Assembly: GCF_006175985.1 (NCBI RefSeq) | Contig: NZ_SRSH01000001.1 | Span: 528,853 to 592,852 of the forward strand | DNA: 64,000 nucleotides | Source: Methylotetracoccus oryzae | GTDB taxonomy: Bacteria > Pseudomonadota > Gammaproteobacteria > Methylococcales > Methylococcaceae | Reading direction: 5' to 3' | In this document: piece by piece, positions 63,789 to 64,000 of the stretch | Layout: every line of letters starts with the position of its first letter | Position numbering within the stretch: position 1 is the first letter of the stretch | Program-made: the position numbers and the translations under genes | The notes under the pieces: generated by a model | What the model saw: only the letters and a program-made list of their open reading frames with translations | The model's database searches: none | Told to the model about the DNA's origin: nothing

Positions 63789-64000
63789 TTTCTGATGTGA
63801 TTGATAAATATAATGTCTTTAGCGGATACCACAGACCCGCAGCGTCGAATGTAAATTTCTCTGAACGGCAGCAAACCGGGGCCGCATAGGCGCGACCATC
63901 AGGGTAGTCGGCAGACACTACACAACCGATCTTGCCGCGGTGTGCGGAGGGAGATATCGGGTCAGGGAGCTTGCTGGTTGGGGCTGGGCCAGCGCAGGGG
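63789..64000. other. window end, no gene seen
   Basis: Upstream DNA of the PEP-CTERM gene, AT-rich near 63800-63860. No recognisable feature up to the end of the window. Confidence 0.4.

Overview
The window is 64 kb of a GC-rich proteobacterial chromosome. The clustering parA-parB / atpIBEFHAGDC / glmU-glmS (61.5 to 49.6 kb, minus strand) is the usual gammaproteobacterial arrangement. Type IV pilin, a PEP-CTERM protein, tandem bacteriophytochromes and sigma54-type promoters point to a free-living environmental gammaproteobacterium. A member of the Methylococcales is my best guess, but no methane or methanol oxidation gene is present, so this is only an impression. No rRNA, tRNA or CRISPR was seen.

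Layout. 0-3.2 kb: end of a DUF4810/DUF799 lipoprotein cluster, a beta-carbonic-anhydrase-like gene and a ketopantoate-reductase-like gene. 3.3-8.8 kb: a 153-bp MITE-like element, then an exported metal-protein module FKBP - giant multicopper oxidase - FKBP - small Cys-rich protein, preceded by a good sigma54-type promoter. 8.9-23.2 kb: ordinary metabolism and envelope genes (DAHP synthase, AraC regulator with divergent amidohydrolase, MltB, serine deaminase, L,D-transpeptidase, M14 peptidase, MAPEG, SLT transglycosylase) plus several unassigned proteins. 23.3-31.7 kb: a light-sensing locus in which two bacteriophytochrome kinases, a response regulator and a heme oxygenase are chained by 4-nt overlaps, divergent from a REC-PAS-PAS-HK-REC hybrid kinase.

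31.7-49.6 kb is an accessory, repeat-saturated region. It holds nine loci of REP-like palindromes, often as tandem BIMEs with a 95-98 bp period. It also holds three 3'-terminal remnants of what look like REP-associated (Y1/RAYT-type) transposase genes, a group II intron 3' remnant, a HEPN pseudogene with a second HEPN fragment, and a duplicated scrap of the glmS 3' end. Small defence or toxin-antitoxin genes sit between the repeats: RelE-like/HTH, MntA/HepT, MNT with a broken HEPN, YefM/YoeB, Uma2 and Rpn. Other genes there are pilA behind a sigma54-like promoter, a sulfotransferase, a DUF4410 lipoprotein and several unknowns.

49.6-64 kb: glmS, glmU, the complete F1Fo ATP synthase operon, parB and parA, a second inverted copy of the MITE, a membrane protein with a single CxxCH heme site, and a PEP-CTERM protein also preceded by a sigma54-like box.

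The most interesting points are the FKBP-MCO-FKBP-Cys module under a probable sigma54 promoter; the pair of phytochromes whose second member lacks several normally invariant chromophore-pocket residues while keeping the bilin cysteine; the three sigma54-like boxes in front of exported-protein genes; and the REP/transposase-remnant landscape. All family assignments are from reading the sequence; no database search was run.
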